A DNA stretch of 64,000 bases from Maribacter vaceletii (GCF_003634105.1 NZ_RBIQ01000010.1:1-64000); one strand, 5' to 3'; shown: positions 1 through 7,817, counted from the first letter of the stretch. The notes: generated by a model from the sequence alone, not told the origin. Numbers and translations are program-made.

Positions 1-75
1 CCGTGTATAGTAACCTTAATTCTCTCTTTTGTTCTTTCTAGTTATATCAACAATTTAATGAGAATCAAACTTAAG

Positions 76-199
76 ACGTGTATAATTCATTGCTAGTTCT
101 AGCTTACTTACGAATATTCCTGCGGAATATTCTATTCGGTTTTTATTTGCTAAATTAGTTACTTAAGCACACAACTAATCTTATACAAACACGTTAGGC
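76..199. repeat. Multi-hairpin palindromic element, attC-like
   Basis: Outer arms ACGTGTATAA (76-85) and TTATAC-aaa-CACGT (181-194) pair with a 3-nt bulge. They enclose GCTAG-tt-CTAGC (92-103), a perfect 9-bp hairpin GAATATTCC-tgc-GGAATATTC (112-132) and TTAGTT/AACTAA (155-160, 173-178). The right edge contains GTTAGGC (193-199), which fits the integron core-site pattern GTTRRRY. No integrase is present. Similar sequences recur beside accessory genes in flavobacterial genomes, as far as I recall. It could be a mobile-cassette recombination site, a structured RNA or a decayed insertion site. Bases 1-75 hold nothing I can name. Confidence 0.5.
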
Positions 200-206
200 A
201 CAATTT

Positions 207-300
207 TGACCCGTCCTGAAATAGGTTGACTAAAAAAACAAACATTTTTAGCAATCTATGGAAAAACAAGACAAACTCTCCTGCTGAAAAAACTATAAAA
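207..300 (+). mobile_element. Left-end remnant of an IS3-type insertion sequence
   Basis: TGACCCGTCCTGAAATAGG (207-225) resembles the left terminus of Bacteroidota IS3-group elements. It is followed at 258 by ATG and a start that reads MEKQ, then, after a +1 shift, NKTNSPAEKTIKK, the usual N-terminus of the IS3 OrfA transposase in this phylum. The reading breaks off at a TGA (285-287) in the ATG frame and the homology ends near 300. No orfB, right end or target duplication is visible, so this is a dead fragment. The match is from memory, not from a search. Confidence 0.5.
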
Positions 301-305
301 AAAAA

Positions 306-899
306 TTGGACTCTTCTAAAATACAACCTTTATTAAATTATTTTGATAATTATTGGGCTGTTGAAAATTCAGCAGTCAAAATATTAGATGACTGTGTAAC
401 TGAAAGAAAACTTAAGAGAAAAGAAAATATCTTAAAAGAAGGAGAGAATTGTAATCACTTAACTTTTGTGGTAAAAGGAATCTTAAAGACTTATCACATT
501 GATAAAAAAGGGAACCAACACAACCTTCAGTTTACCTCCGAAAGTAAATGGGTAACAGATTTTAGTAGTTTATATAATAATGTTCCTAGTGAACTTTACA
601 TTGAGTCTATAGAGCCTTCTATTGTTCTACAAATAAAGAAAGAAGACCTTTTTAAATTATATGATAACTCTCCCCTTTTTGATAGGAATATGAGAATTAT
701 TACAGAAAATGCTTTTATTGAACAACAAAAGAGGGTTCTACAACATATAAGTTCAACTGCTTATGAAAGATACTGCTACTTTCTTGAAAGATACCCAAGT
801 ATATCCAACCGTGTCTCAAGTGTTCAAATTGCTTCATATATTGGTGTTACTCCTGAATTCTTAAGTACTATTCGAAAAAAAACAGTTCTTAAAAGGTAA
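306..899 (+). CDS. Crp/Fnr-family transcriptional regulator
   Basis: A 197-residue cytoplasmic regulator. Residues about 25-115 form a cyclic-nucleotide-binding-type beta barrel (the KEGENCNHLTFVVKGILKTY region is the usual first half), followed by a long helix and a C-terminal HTH at about 165-192 (VQIASYIGVTPEFLSTIRKK). The length is typical for Bacteroidota proteins of this class, which usually lack the residues for true cAMP sensing, so the ligand is unknown. The only start is TTG at 306, since a stop at 285-287 closes the frame upstream. The start lies directly at the edge of an IS3 remnant, so the native start and promoter may have been replaced. The target genes are unknown; the neighbouring small lipoprotein is one candidate. 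Confidence 0.85.
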   Translation: MDSSKIQPLLNYFDNYWAVENSAVKILDDCVTERKLKRKENILKEGENCNHLTFVVKGILKTYHIDKKGNQHNLQFTSESKWVTDFSSLYNNVPSELYIESIEPSIVLQIKKEDLFKLYDNSPLFDRNMRIITENAFIEQQKRVLQHISSTAYERYCYFLERYPSISNRVSSVQIASYIGVTPEFLSTIRKKTVLKR

Positions 900-978
900 T
901 TTTCTTAAACTATCTTATTGTTCTAAACAAAAATGCATAAGTAATTTTGTCATTAATAATTCTTAATTAAAAGGCTAA

Positions 979-1362
979 ATGAATAGCTCTAGATTAACTA
1001 TAATAATCCTTTTTATATTTATTAGCTCCTGTACAATTAAAACAAGAAAATCAAAAATGATAGTAGAAATTACAACTTACAAAACAGCAAAAAATGTAAC
1101 TCACGAAGAACTTTTATTAGCTTCAAAGGCATTTAACAAAGACTATTGCTCTAAATGCAAAGGTCTAATTAGTAGACAATTTTTAAAAACTGAAGACGGT
1201 TACATGGATATCTTTGTTTGGAAAAGTAAAGAAGACGTTGAGAAAGTTCAGAAAACATTTATGGAAAACGAAGACGCTATGAAGTTTGCAAGATTGACTG
1301 ATACAACCAGTTTAACAATGGAAAACTATGAGGTTCTTGAAGCTTATGACTTCAATAATTAA
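979..1362 (+). CDS. Putative lipoprotein with dimeric alpha/beta-barrel (ABM-like) domain
   Basis: This encodes 127 residues. The first 18 look like a lipoprotein signal (hydrophobic IIILFIFISSC, Cys18), followed by a domain starting at Met27 (MIVEITTYK). Its pattern of two beta-alpha-beta halves, with a FARLTD...MENYEVLEAYD tail, resembles small dimeric ferredoxin-like-fold proteins of the antibiotic-biosynthesis-monooxygenase/stress-barrel type. The second Met (1057) is where cytosolic homologues would begin, so either a lipoprotein or a cytosolic form is possible. The two Cys of YCSKCKG (residues 57-60) could bind metal or form a disulfide. No substrate can be named. Confidence 0.6.
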   Translation: MNSSRLTIIILFIFISSCTIKTRKSKMIVEITTYKTAKNVTHEELLLASKAFNKDYCSKCKGLISRQFLKTEDGYMDIFVWKSKEDVEKVQKTFMENEDAMKFARLTDTTSLTMENYEVLEAYDFNN

Positions 1363-1396
1363 ACTCAATAATCATTACCAAAAAAACTTTCCTTAA

Positions 1397-1436
1397 AAAA
1401 CGTGACATTTTAATAAATTAAAATGTCACGTTTTCT
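1397..1436 (+). terminator. Hairpin terminator overlapping an ECF promoter
   Basis: An inverted repeat AAAACGTGACATTTTAAT / ATTAAAATGTCACGTTTT (1397-1414, 1417-1434), trailed by TTCTT, ends the lipoprotein gene. The right arm contains TGTCACG (1424-1430), which is also the presumed -35 of the ECF sigma gene. Confidence 0.6.
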
Positions 1437-1450
1437 TAAATTGAATTGTC
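1424..1450 (+). promoter_or_regulatory. ECF41-type promoter of the sigma-factor gene
   Basis: TGTCACG (1424-1430) and TGTC (1447-1450) are separated by exactly 16 bases, 27 bases before the TTG start. The same two blocks with the same spacing occur at 2312-2338 before azoR. The pattern matches the promoter described for ECF41 sigma factors (TGTCACA-N16-CGTC, from memory), which suggests autoregulation. Confidence 0.65.
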
Positions 1451-1476
1451 TTAGTTATAAATCATAATTCTTCGCA

Positions 1477-2307
1477 TTGAAAAACTATAGCGACATATTA
1501 TTTCCATACGCCTATAACATTCTTGGCTCATCTGAAGATGCTAAGGATACTATTCAAGATATTTTAATGAAATATCTATTAATTGACAAAAAACATATTG
1601 AAAATGAAATTGGCTATTTAATTAAATCTGTAATCAATCAATCGATTAATGTAAAAAAGAAGAAAGACAAAACAACAACGAATACAATATGGCTACCAGA
1701 ACCTATTTCTACTGAAAATGCCGACGATAAAATCAATAATGAAGAAATTTTATCGTATTCAATGCTCACACTTCTTGAAAAATTAACGCCAAAAGAACGA
1801 GCTGTTTTTATTCTAAAGGAGGCTTTTGACTATTCGCACAAAGAAATTGCTGAAACTATCGATTTTACTATAGAAAACTCCCGAAAGATTTTAAGTAGAG
1901 CTAAAATCAAACTAAATAACTACAAAACAATTAACAATAAAATTCAGAAAAATGAAACTATACTGTTGAAACCATATATTGAGGCCATACAAAATGGAGA
2001 CATCACTACTATAGAAAAACTATTATCTAAAGACATATTATTGGCTGCCGATGGAGGAAAAAACATCAAAGTTGTTAAAGAACAAACAACAGGAATAACA
2101 AATACATCTAAATTATTATTGTATGTTTACCGAGCATTTTTAACTGGCTTAAAAACTAAATTTAGCTACATAAATCATCAGCCTGCAATTTTATTTTATA
2201 AAAATGGAGTCTTATACAATTGCCAAGTTTTTGAATTTAAAAACACAAAGATTAATGGCATTTATTCCATAGTGGATCCAGATAAGTTAAAATCACTTTC
2301 TATATAA
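1477..2307 (+). CDS. ECF41-family RNA polymerase sigma factor with C-terminal SnoaL-like domain
   Basis: A 276-residue sigma factor. Sigma-2 region is at about 1-60 and sigma-4 at about 100-148 (LTPKERAVFILKEAFDYSHKEIAETI). A C-terminal extension from about 160 has the SnoaL/NTF2 fold of this family. All three ECF41 signatures are visible: WLPEP (72-76) in the inter-domain linker, DGGK (192-195, family DGGGK) and DPDKL (267-271, family NPDKL). In ECF41 the C-terminal domain takes the place of an anti-sigma factor and tunes activity. The start is TTG at 1477, and the N-terminus is slightly shorter than usual. The downstream azoR-cupin pair carries the same promoter and is the likely target. 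Confidence 0.9.
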   Translation: MKNYSDILFPYAYNILGSSEDAKDTIQDILMKYLLIDKKHIENEIGYLIKSVINQSINVKKKKDKTTTNTIWLPEPISTENADDKINNEEILSYSMLTLLEKLTPKERAVFILKEAFDYSHKEIAETIDFTIENSRKILSRAKIKLNNYKTINNKIQKNETILLKPYIEAIQNGDITTIEKLLSKDILLAADGGKNIKVVKEQTTGITNTSKLLLYVYRAFLTGLKTKFSYINHQPAILFYKNGVLYNCQVFEFKNTKINGIYSIVDPDKLKSLSI

Positions 2308-2311
2308 ACTT

Positions 2312-2338
2312 TGTCACGTTTTTTCGTTCCATTTTGTC
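2312..2338 (+). promoter_or_regulatory. ECF41-type promoter of the azoR-cupin operon
   Basis: TGTCACG (2312-2318) is followed after 16 bases by TGTC (2335-2338), 27 bases before the azoR ATG. Block sequence, spacing and distance to the start codon equal those of the promoter at 1424-1450. Confidence 0.65.
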
Positions 2339-2365
2339 ATTCTATTGATCATAAAATATCAATAG

Positions 2366-2977
2366 ATGAAAACATTATTACGAATAGATTGTAGCTCTAG
2401 AATTATTGGCTCACATTCAAGGGAATTGGCAGATTTTTTTGAAGGAAAATGGATAGCAGAAAATCCTGATGGAATGGTTATTCGAAGAGATTTAGTAAAA
2501 CAACCATTACCACACATTCAAAACAACACCATTGAAGGTTTCTATACGCCAATTCAATTCGCAACTTCAGAAATCAAAGAAGCTACTGCACTGTCTGATG
2601 AATTAATTTCAGAGTTAAAGTCTGCTCATGAAGTGTTGATTAGCAGCCCATTATACAATTTAAATATCCCTTCCAATCTCAAGGCTTATTTTGACCAAGT
2701 AGTGAGAATAGGACATACTTTCGATATTTATGAAAACGGATATAATGGACTTTTAGAAAACAAGAAAGCTTTTATAATTACAGCGAAAGGTGGTGTTTAC
2801 AAAGGCACATCAATGGAGAAATTTGATTTTCAAGAATCATATCTAAAAGCCATTTTAGGGCACATGGGAATAAAAACTCAAGAAATATTTTCATTAGAGG
2901 GAACAAGTGAAAGTAAAATAGTAGAAAAAAATAAACTTGCTCTACATAAAGAAATAAACCAATCATTAAAAAAATAA
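2366..2977 (+). CDS. azoR: FMN-dependent NADH-azoreductase / quinone reductase (AcpD family)
   Basis: A 203-residue flavodoxin-like enzyme that would reduce quinones or azo compounds using NADH and FMN in the cytosol. The FMN-binding N-terminus (LLRIDCSSRIIGSHSRELA) and the active-site loop SSPLYNLNIPSNLKAYFDQV (about 93-112) are clear, and the length is normal for AzoR. It lies behind an ECF41-type promoter, downstream of the sigma gene, and 3 bases before a cupin gene. ECF41 regulons usually contain oxidoreductases, so a quinone or electrophile stress role fits. The physiological substrate cannot be read from sequence. Confidence 0.88.
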   Translation: MKTLLRIDCSSRIIGSHSRELADFFEGKWIAENPDGMVIRRDLVKQPLPHIQNNTIEGFYTPIQFATSEIKEATALSDELISELKSAHEVLISSPLYNLNIPSNLKAYFDQVVRIGHTFDIYENGYNGLLENKKAFIITAKGGVYKGTSMEKFDFQESYLKAILGHMGIKTQEIFSLEGTSESKIVEKNKLALHKEINQSLKK

Positions 2978-2980
2978 ACA

Positions 2981-3496
2981 ATGAAACCTAGTAAAGAAAA
3001 TTATTTTGTAGATAAATTAGAAAGTAATGCATCAATAATCAACCCAAATGAAGGTGAAAAATTAGAGTTAACTACTATTTCTATAACTTTTAAGGTTACT
3101 AGCGAGATGTCTAATGACCAATTAGGTGTGTATGAAATTTCTCTTCCTCCAATGGCTATTGGCGCAAAATTACATTATCACAGATTTATGGATGAAACTT
3201 TCATTGTAAATGAAGGACAACTAACCATGCAAGTTGGAAACAAAGAATATAAAGCCAAGCCAGGAACAGTGGCTTATGTTCCAAGATTTACGCCACATGG
3301 TTTTAAAAATGACACTGATAAAACTGTAAAATTGACCTTGATTTTTAACCCATCTCAAAAGCGTGAAGGCTTTTTTAAAGGTTTATACGAAACACTAAAA
3401 GAGGTTCCTGTAGATTCTGAAAAATACTTGAAACTTTATAACAAATATGATAGTTTTCCTATAGATACCTCTAATATGATACCCATACGAAAATAA
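2981..3496 (+). CDS. Cupin-domain protein
   Basis: A 171-residue single-domain cupin. Motif 1 has H65, H67 and E72 (HYHRFMDETFIVNEG) and motif 2 has H106 (VPRFTPHGF), giving a complete 3-His/1-Glu metal site. It follows azoR by 3 bases and is probably translated with it from the ECF41-type promoter. Small cupins of this kind may be dioxygenases, isomerases or quercetinase-like enzymes; which one applies here is not known. No signal peptide is present. A hairpin terminator follows at 3511. Confidence 0.82.
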   Translation: MKPSKENYFVDKLESNASIINPNEGEKLELTTISITFKVTSEMSNDQLGVYEISLPPMAIGAKLHYHRFMDETFIVNEGQLTMQVGNKEYKAKPGTVAYVPRFTPHGFKNDTDKTVKLTLIFNPSQKREGFFKGLYETLKEVPVDSEKYLKLYNKYDSFPIDTSNMIPIRK

Positions 3497-3510
3497 ATCA
3501 TTTTAATAAT

Positions 3511-3545
3511 AAAGCAACTTTTACAAATTGCTAAAGTTGCTTTTT
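3511..3545 (+). terminator. Rho-independent terminator after the cupin gene
   Basis: AAAGCAACTTT (3511-3521) pairs with AAAGTTGCTTT (3533-3543), followed by a T-run. Confidence 0.75.
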
Positions 3546-3567
3546 ATATTTTAGTTATAACTTTGAA

Positions 3568-4317
3568 GTGTTGAGTTATAAAGAATACATACCATCTAAA
3601 AATTTAAATTCAATTGTTGATTCTATTTGGATAGCAACAAATAATGGAAATAAAATAGAATCTAGAATTCTACCAGATGGATATGTCGACATCATTTTTG
3701 ACCTTGACAAACAAATGCACCTGAACTCTGGAAATGAAATTAGAGTTTCTGGTATGATGACAAAGTTTAAAAAAGTAGTGTCTAGAGAAAATTCAGAGAC
3801 TTTAGGGGTTCGATTTAAAACAGGTCAGTTCAACGCTATCTCGAGTATTCCGCTTTCAGAGATAAAAAATACAACTATAAATGCCTCAAACCTTTTTCCT
3901 CAGCTTAACAAATCACTTTTAAATGAGCTTATTGAAAAAAATAATCATTTAGAAAAAGTACAATTAATCAATAGTTTTTTAACCACTGAAATAAATTGGT
4001 CAAATTTAGACGAAAAAAAATTAGAACATTCAGTTTGCAAATCTATTCAGTCCAATTATAGAGAGTTAGACTTGAGTAAAATAGCTAAAAATCATTACAT
4101 AAGTTTAAGACAATTGGAAAGACGTTTTAAAACGATAGTTGGGGTAACTATGAAAGAGTATCATTCTATAATTCGCTTTAACAAAGCCAAAAAAAACATT
4201 CTGGAAAATCCGAAATTGAGTTTACTAAACATAGCCTTTGACAACGGGTATTTTGACCATTCGCATCTTGCCAAAGAGATAAATAAAATGTCTGGACTAA
4301 ATCCTTCCCAACTATAA
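3568..4317 (+). CDS. AraC-family transcriptional regulator with DUF6597-type N-terminal domain
   Basis: A 249-residue regulator. Residues 1-110 match the DUF6597 input domain (YKEYIPSKNLNSIVDSIW, then RILPDGYVDIIFDL and LGVRFKTGQF). The C-terminal 85 residues form the double-HTH AraC domain (RQLERRFKTIVGVTMKEY, then LNIAFDNGYFDHSHLAKE and SGLNPSQL). The start is GTG at 3568; MLSYKEY matches the family N-terminus. The next gene encodes a VOC protein, a common partner of this class, so it may control the 4381-5521 genes. The ligand is unknown. Confidence 0.85.
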   Translation: MLSYKEYIPSKNLNSIVDSIWIATNNGNKIESRILPDGYVDIIFDLDKQMHLNSGNEIRVSGMMTKFKKVVSRENSETLGVRFKTGQFNAISSIPLSEIKNTTINASNLFPQLNKSLLNELIEKNNHLEKVQLINSFLTTEINWSNLDEKKLEHSVCKSIQSNYRELDLSKIAKNHYISLRQLERRFKTIVGVTMKEYHSIIRFNKAKKNILENPKLSLLNIAFDNGYFDHSHLAKEINKMSGLNPSQL

Positions 4318-4358
4318 CTTTGTCGTTTTTTTACAAAACACACCCCTTTCTTAACTTT

Positions 4359-4366
4359 TACATTTG
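4359..4366 (+). promoter_or_regulatory. Bacteroidota -7 element before the VOC gene
   Basis: TACATTTG fits TAnnTTTG, 14 bases before the ATG at 4381. No clear TTTG -33 box lies at the usual distance. Confidence 0.4.
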
Positions 4367-4380
4367 CCATAAAAACAGTT

Positions 4381-4845
4381 ATGAAATATTTTTTAATGGC
4401 AGTTCTTGTTAGTTTCTCTATTACATCTTATTCTCAAACTAAAACCAACAATATGACAAAATTAGAATCTCTTACACCAAACATAATGGTTAAAGACGTA
4501 AACGCAACATTGGATTATTATACAAACAATTTAGGATTTAAATTGATAGATACAAACCCAGAATCTGGTAAATACGAATGGGGCTATGTAATGTTAGATA
4601 ATGTAGGAATGATGTTCCAAGAGGAAAAATCATTAAAAACTGAGTATAAAGAAATAGAACCATTAAAAGTTGGAGGCGCATTAACTTTTTACATTAGAAT
4701 AAAAGATATAAATAGTTATTATAATCAAATTATAAAAAAGACTAACATCATAAAACCCATAAACAAAACCTTTTACGGTACAAATGAATTTGCTATAATG
4801 GATAAAAATGGATTTATTTTAACTTTTTCTGAAACTATTGAGTAG
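4381..4845 (+). CDS. VOC-family protein with signal peptide
   Basis: This encodes 154 residues, with a hydrophobic signal peptide to about residue 18 (ending in SYSQ) and a glyoxalase/bleomycin-resistance (VOC) fold from about 30. The domain has PNIMVKDVNATLDYYTNNLGF, a central GYVMLDNVGMMFQEE strand and a C-terminal EFAIMDKNGFILTFSE. An exported VOC protein is somewhat unusual. Met25 (MTKLESL) would give a cytosolic product, so the start may have to be re-read. It follows an AraC gene, and the next methyltransferase gene starts 7 bases after its stop. Confidence 0.78.
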   Translation: MKYFLMAVLVSFSITSYSQTKTNNMTKLESLTPNIMVKDVNATLDYYTNNLGFKLIDTNPESGKYEWGYVMLDNVGMMFQEEKSLKTEYKEIEPLKVGGALTFYIRIKDINSYYNQIIKKTNIIKPINKTFYGTNEFAIMDKNGFILTFSETIE

Positions 4846-4852
4846 GTCTAAA

Positions 4853-5521
4853 ATGAAATTTGAAGAGATTGCAAAACAGTTAGCCAATCCTTCAGGGAAA
4901 TTTGGAATTGATGTTGCTTTAGGCATGAATACCATGAATGAATTTATAAGTAAAACAACTTATGAATTGTTAAAAATAAGAGATACTGAAAGTGTTTTAG
5001 AAATTGGTCTTGGTAATGGAAAGTTTATAAAAGATATTCTTAATTCTGGAAATAAAATTTCTTATACAGGTATAGATCTTTCTAGAACTATGATAATTGA
5101 AGCAAAAAAAAATAATTCTGAAATTATTAAAAGTTCTTTTTTAGATTTAATTGTTGCAGATATAGAACAAATGCCTTTTTGGGAAGATACTTTTAATAAA
5201 ATATGTACTATTAATACCATTTACTTTTGGAAAAACCCTGCTCTAGCATTAAAAGAAGTATATAGAGTACTAGCTAATAATGGTGTTTTTATTATTGCTT
5301 ATAGACCATATATAGAAGGGCAAACACTTAATTTTACAGAGTATGGATTTAAAGAATATAAGACCAAAGATTTAGAGTCTTTAATTATGCACTCTAATTT
5401 TAAAATAATTAAGAAAACAGAACAAATAGAGCCTCCTATTAAGTTTAATGGGAAAACACATAATTTATTATCGCAATATTTTATATTACAAAAGAAAACA
5501 AACCCCTATGATTATATGTAG
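4853..5521 (+). CDS. Class I SAM-dependent methyltransferase
   Basis: A cytosolic methyltransferase of about 222 residues with the Rossmann motif I VLEIGLGNGKF, motif II TGIDLS, motif IV-like CTINTIYFWKNPALALKEVYRVL (UbiE/Methyltransf_11 type). I chose the ATG at 4853 rather than TTG 4838, because the ATG leaves the VOC stop clear and KFEEIAKQLANPSG is a usual beginning. The proximity to the VOC gene suggests cotranscription. The methyl acceptor is unknown; the Methyltransf_11 group covers small molecules and lipids. Confidence 0.82.
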   Translation: MKFEEIAKQLANPSGKFGIDVALGMNTMNEFISKTTYELLKIRDTESVLEIGLGNGKFIKDILNSGNKISYTGIDLSRTMIIEAKKNNSEIIKSSFLDLIVADIEQMPFWEDTFNKICTINTIYFWKNPALALKEVYRVLANNGVFIIAYRPYIEGQTLNFTEYGFKEYKTKDLESLIMHSNFKIIKKTEQIEPPIKFNGKTHNLLSQYFILQKKTNPYDYM

Positions 5522-5705
5522 TAGAACCTAATACTACATCAATTATTATTTTTTAAAAAAAAATGGCTTGTTATTAAACAAAAAGCCTCTATAAGAAAAT
5601 GTTTAATTTAGCATATAAGAAAGGTGGCAAGTATTTTATTAAACTAATAACATACTAATAAAAATATATAATAAATTCAATTTCTTTTTTACTAAAAATT
5701 AATTA

Positions 5706-6326
5706 ATGGATAATTTAATTACATTCTCTGTAACTGTATTTACTGCCTTTTTTGCTATAACAAATCCTATATCTAACATGACAGTATTTTTATCTTTAAC
5801 CCAAGGTGCAGATAAAAAAACTAAACATGATATAAATAGACGATCAAATATTATAGCGTTTATTATTGTTGCAGTTTTTGTGCTTTTAGGAAAATATATA
5901 TTCGAATTATTTAATATTAGTATTCCTGCTTTTAAAATTACTGGAGGTATTTTAATCTTTTTTATAGGTTTTGATATGCTTCAATCCAAACAATCTAATG
6001 TAAAAACTCTTGACAATGTTCATGTTGATGAAAACATTGCTGTTTCTCCTTTAGCTATACCCATTTTAGCAGGACCAGGTACTATTGTTACCGCTATGAA
6101 TTTTGTTGCTAACGTAGAAACTATTCATATTATCCTAGTCATTCTTATTTTTGGTTCAATGAGTTTGCTAACATACATTACTTTTAGATTAAGTGATTTA
6201 ATAGTTAGAATAGTGGGTAATAATGTTATTTCTGTAATAGGAAAAATAATGGGATTAATTATTGCAATTATTGGAACAGGTATGATTATACAAGGGATTA
6301 AGTTATCTTTTGACTTAATAAAGTAA
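5706..6326 (+). CDS. marC: MarC-family integral membrane protein
   Basis: A 206-residue inner-membrane protein with six predicted hydrophobic segments. It has the family hallmarks FFAITNPISNMTVFLSLT near the N-terminus and SPLAIPILAGPGTIVTAMN in the middle (the two Asn/Pro-rich re-entrant repeats). MarC proteins were once thought to be drug-resistance factors, and their transport substrate is not established. The next gene begins 6 bases after this stop, and the molybdate genes follow closely, so it may belong to the same transcript. Confidence 0.88.
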   Translation: MDNLITFSVTVFTAFFAITNPISNMTVFLSLTQGADKKTKHDINRRSNIIAFIIVAVFVLLGKYIFELFNISIPAFKITGGILIFFIGFDMLQSKQSNVKTLDNVHVDENIAVSPLAIPILAGPGTIVTAMNFVANVETIHIILVILIFGSMSLLTYITFRLSDLIVRIVGNNVISVIGKIMGLIIAIIGTGMIIQGIKLSFDLIK

Positions 6327-6332
6327 ATAGTA

Positions 6333-7019
6333 ATGAATTTAAAAGAACATTATAATAAACTATACTGTGACGCGATAGAAAAAACAAAAGCTAACAAATA
6401 CCAAATAGACAATTTAATAGATTCTCCTTTAGATTCTAGATACGGTATAACACTTTTAACAAGACCAGACACCCCTGTTAAAAATAAAATCCAAGAATTT
6501 TTAACAAAACTTAGAACACTAGAACCTAATCAATATTTTTACCCAAATACAGATTTACATATTACTATAATGTCTATAATTTCTTGTTATTCTGGTTTTA
6601 ATTTATCTAAAATAGACACGGAAAACTATAAAAAAATTGTTTTGCAAAGTATTGCTGCTAACTCTCAAAAATTTACAATTCATTTTAAAGGTTTAACTGC
6701 TTCCCCATCCTGTATAATGGTTCAAGGTTTTATAGAAGATAATTCTTTAGCATCTTTAAGAGAATCTTTACGGTTAAATTTTAATACCAGTAATTTAGAA
6801 CAATCTATAGATAAACGGTATGCTATACAAACTGCTCATTCTACTATTTTTAGAATACGAAAACCATTACTAAATACGAATACCTACATTAGTTTATTAG
6901 AGGAATATAAAGAGCATACTTTTGGAAGCTTTACGGTAAACACTTTAGAACTTGTGTATAATGATTGGTACCAAAGAGATAAAAAGGTTCAAAAACTTTA
7001 TACCTTTCCGCTTTACTAA
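6333..7019 (+). CDS. 2H-phosphoesterase / 2'-5' RNA-ligase-like protein
   Basis: A 228-residue soluble protein with the two HxT/S catalytic motifs of 2H phosphoesterases: H76-I-T78 (DLHITIMS) and H169-S-T171 (AHSTIFRIR). They lie about 93 residues apart, as expected for the two lobes. The enzymes of this superfamily act on 2'-5' or cyclic phosphate bonds; some homologues are labelled mutarotase in databases without good reason. It lies between marC (6 bases) and modA (21 bases), an odd place for an RNA-end enzyme. The substrate is unknown. Confidence 0.72.
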   Translation: MNLKEHYNKLYCDAIEKTKANKYQIDNLIDSPLDSRYGITLLTRPDTPVKNKIQEFLTKLRTLEPNQYFYPNTDLHITIMSIISCYSGFNLSKIDTENYKKIVLQSIAANSQKFTIHFKGLTASPSCIMVQGFIEDNSLASLRESLRLNFNTSNLEQSIDKRYAIQTAHSTIFRIRKPLLNTNTYISLLEEYKEHTFGSFTVNTLELVYNDWYQRDKKVQKLYTFPLY

Positions 7020-7040
7020 AAATTAGTACTAAAAAATCTT

Positions 7041-7817
7041 ATGTTATCTATAAAAAACATTTGTATTCTTTTTAAAAGTGGGTTATTGTTTATTTTAATT
7101 TCTTCTTGTAATTCTAATACATCTAGTAATGGAATTATAATAGCTACTGCAGCAAATATGCAACCTGCTATTACTGAAATTTCTAGTTCATTTTCTAAAA
7201 AAACTGGAATAAACTGTAAGATAGTTGTTAGCTCATCAGGTAAATTAACTGCTCAAATTAAAGAAGGTGCTCCTTATAATGTATTTGTGTCTGCCAACAT
7301 GAAGTATCCCAGAGAAATATATAGCCAAAAATTAGGGCTTACTAGCCCTAAAATATATGGGTATGGCAAACTTGTTCTTTGGTCTGCAATAGATAGTATA
7401 ACGCCATCAACTTCTCTTTTAACAAATTCTAAAATAAAGCATATTGCAATAGCCAATCCTAAAACAGCTCCTTATGGAACAGCAGCTATAGAAGTTTTAG
7501 AACATTATAATTTATATGATAGTATAGCATCTAAGTTAGTCTATGGAGAAAGTATTTCTCAGACCAATCAATTTATTCTATCAAAATCTGCATCTATTGG
7601 TTTTACTGCTATGTCTGTTGTTTTAGATGAAAAAATAAAAAAAATTGGTAAATGGGTTGCTTTAGATTCTACGGCCTACTCCCCTATTGCACAAGGTGTT
7701 ATTATTATAAATCAAAATATTGTTAAAAATAAAAATGCAACTGCTTTTTATGAGTACCTTTTTTCTAAAGAAGGGCAAGAAATAGTAAAGAAATACGGAT
7801 ATTCGATAAATGAATAA
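7041..7817 (+). CDS. modA: Molybdate ABC transporter substrate-binding lipoprotein
   Basis: A 258-residue periplasmic-facing lipoprotein: signal with lipobox ILISSC (Cys23), then a ModA fold. The fold shows IATAANMQPAITEISSSF, the SSSGKLTAQIKEGAPYNVFVSAN ligand-loop region and PKTAPYGTAAIEVLEHYNLYD. It binds molybdate or tungstate and delivers it to ModBC. The stop overlaps the start of the Mop-protein gene by 8 bases, and modB and modC follow, so this is a classic operon. It is anchored as a lipoprotein although the cell is Gram-negative, which is common in Bacteroidota. Confidence 0.92.
   Translation: MLSIKNICILFKSGLLFILISSCNSNTSSNGIIIATAANMQPAITEISSSFSKKTGINCKIVVSSSGKLTAQIKEGAPYNVFVSANMKYPREIYSQKLGLTSPKIYGYGKLVLWSAIDSITPSTSLLTNSKIKHIAIANPKTAPYGTAAIEVLEHYNLYDSIASKLVYGESISQTNQFILSKSASIGFTAMSVVLDEKIKKIGKWVALDSTAYSPIAQGVIIINQNIVKNKNATAFYEYLFSKEGQEIVKKYGYSINE

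Noticed and set aside
5562-5588. Hairpin GGCTT-GTT...AAC-AAA-AAGCC after the methyltransferase gene
   Set aside because: The stem has a 3-base bulge and no T-run follows on the plus strand, so it is not convincing as a terminator.
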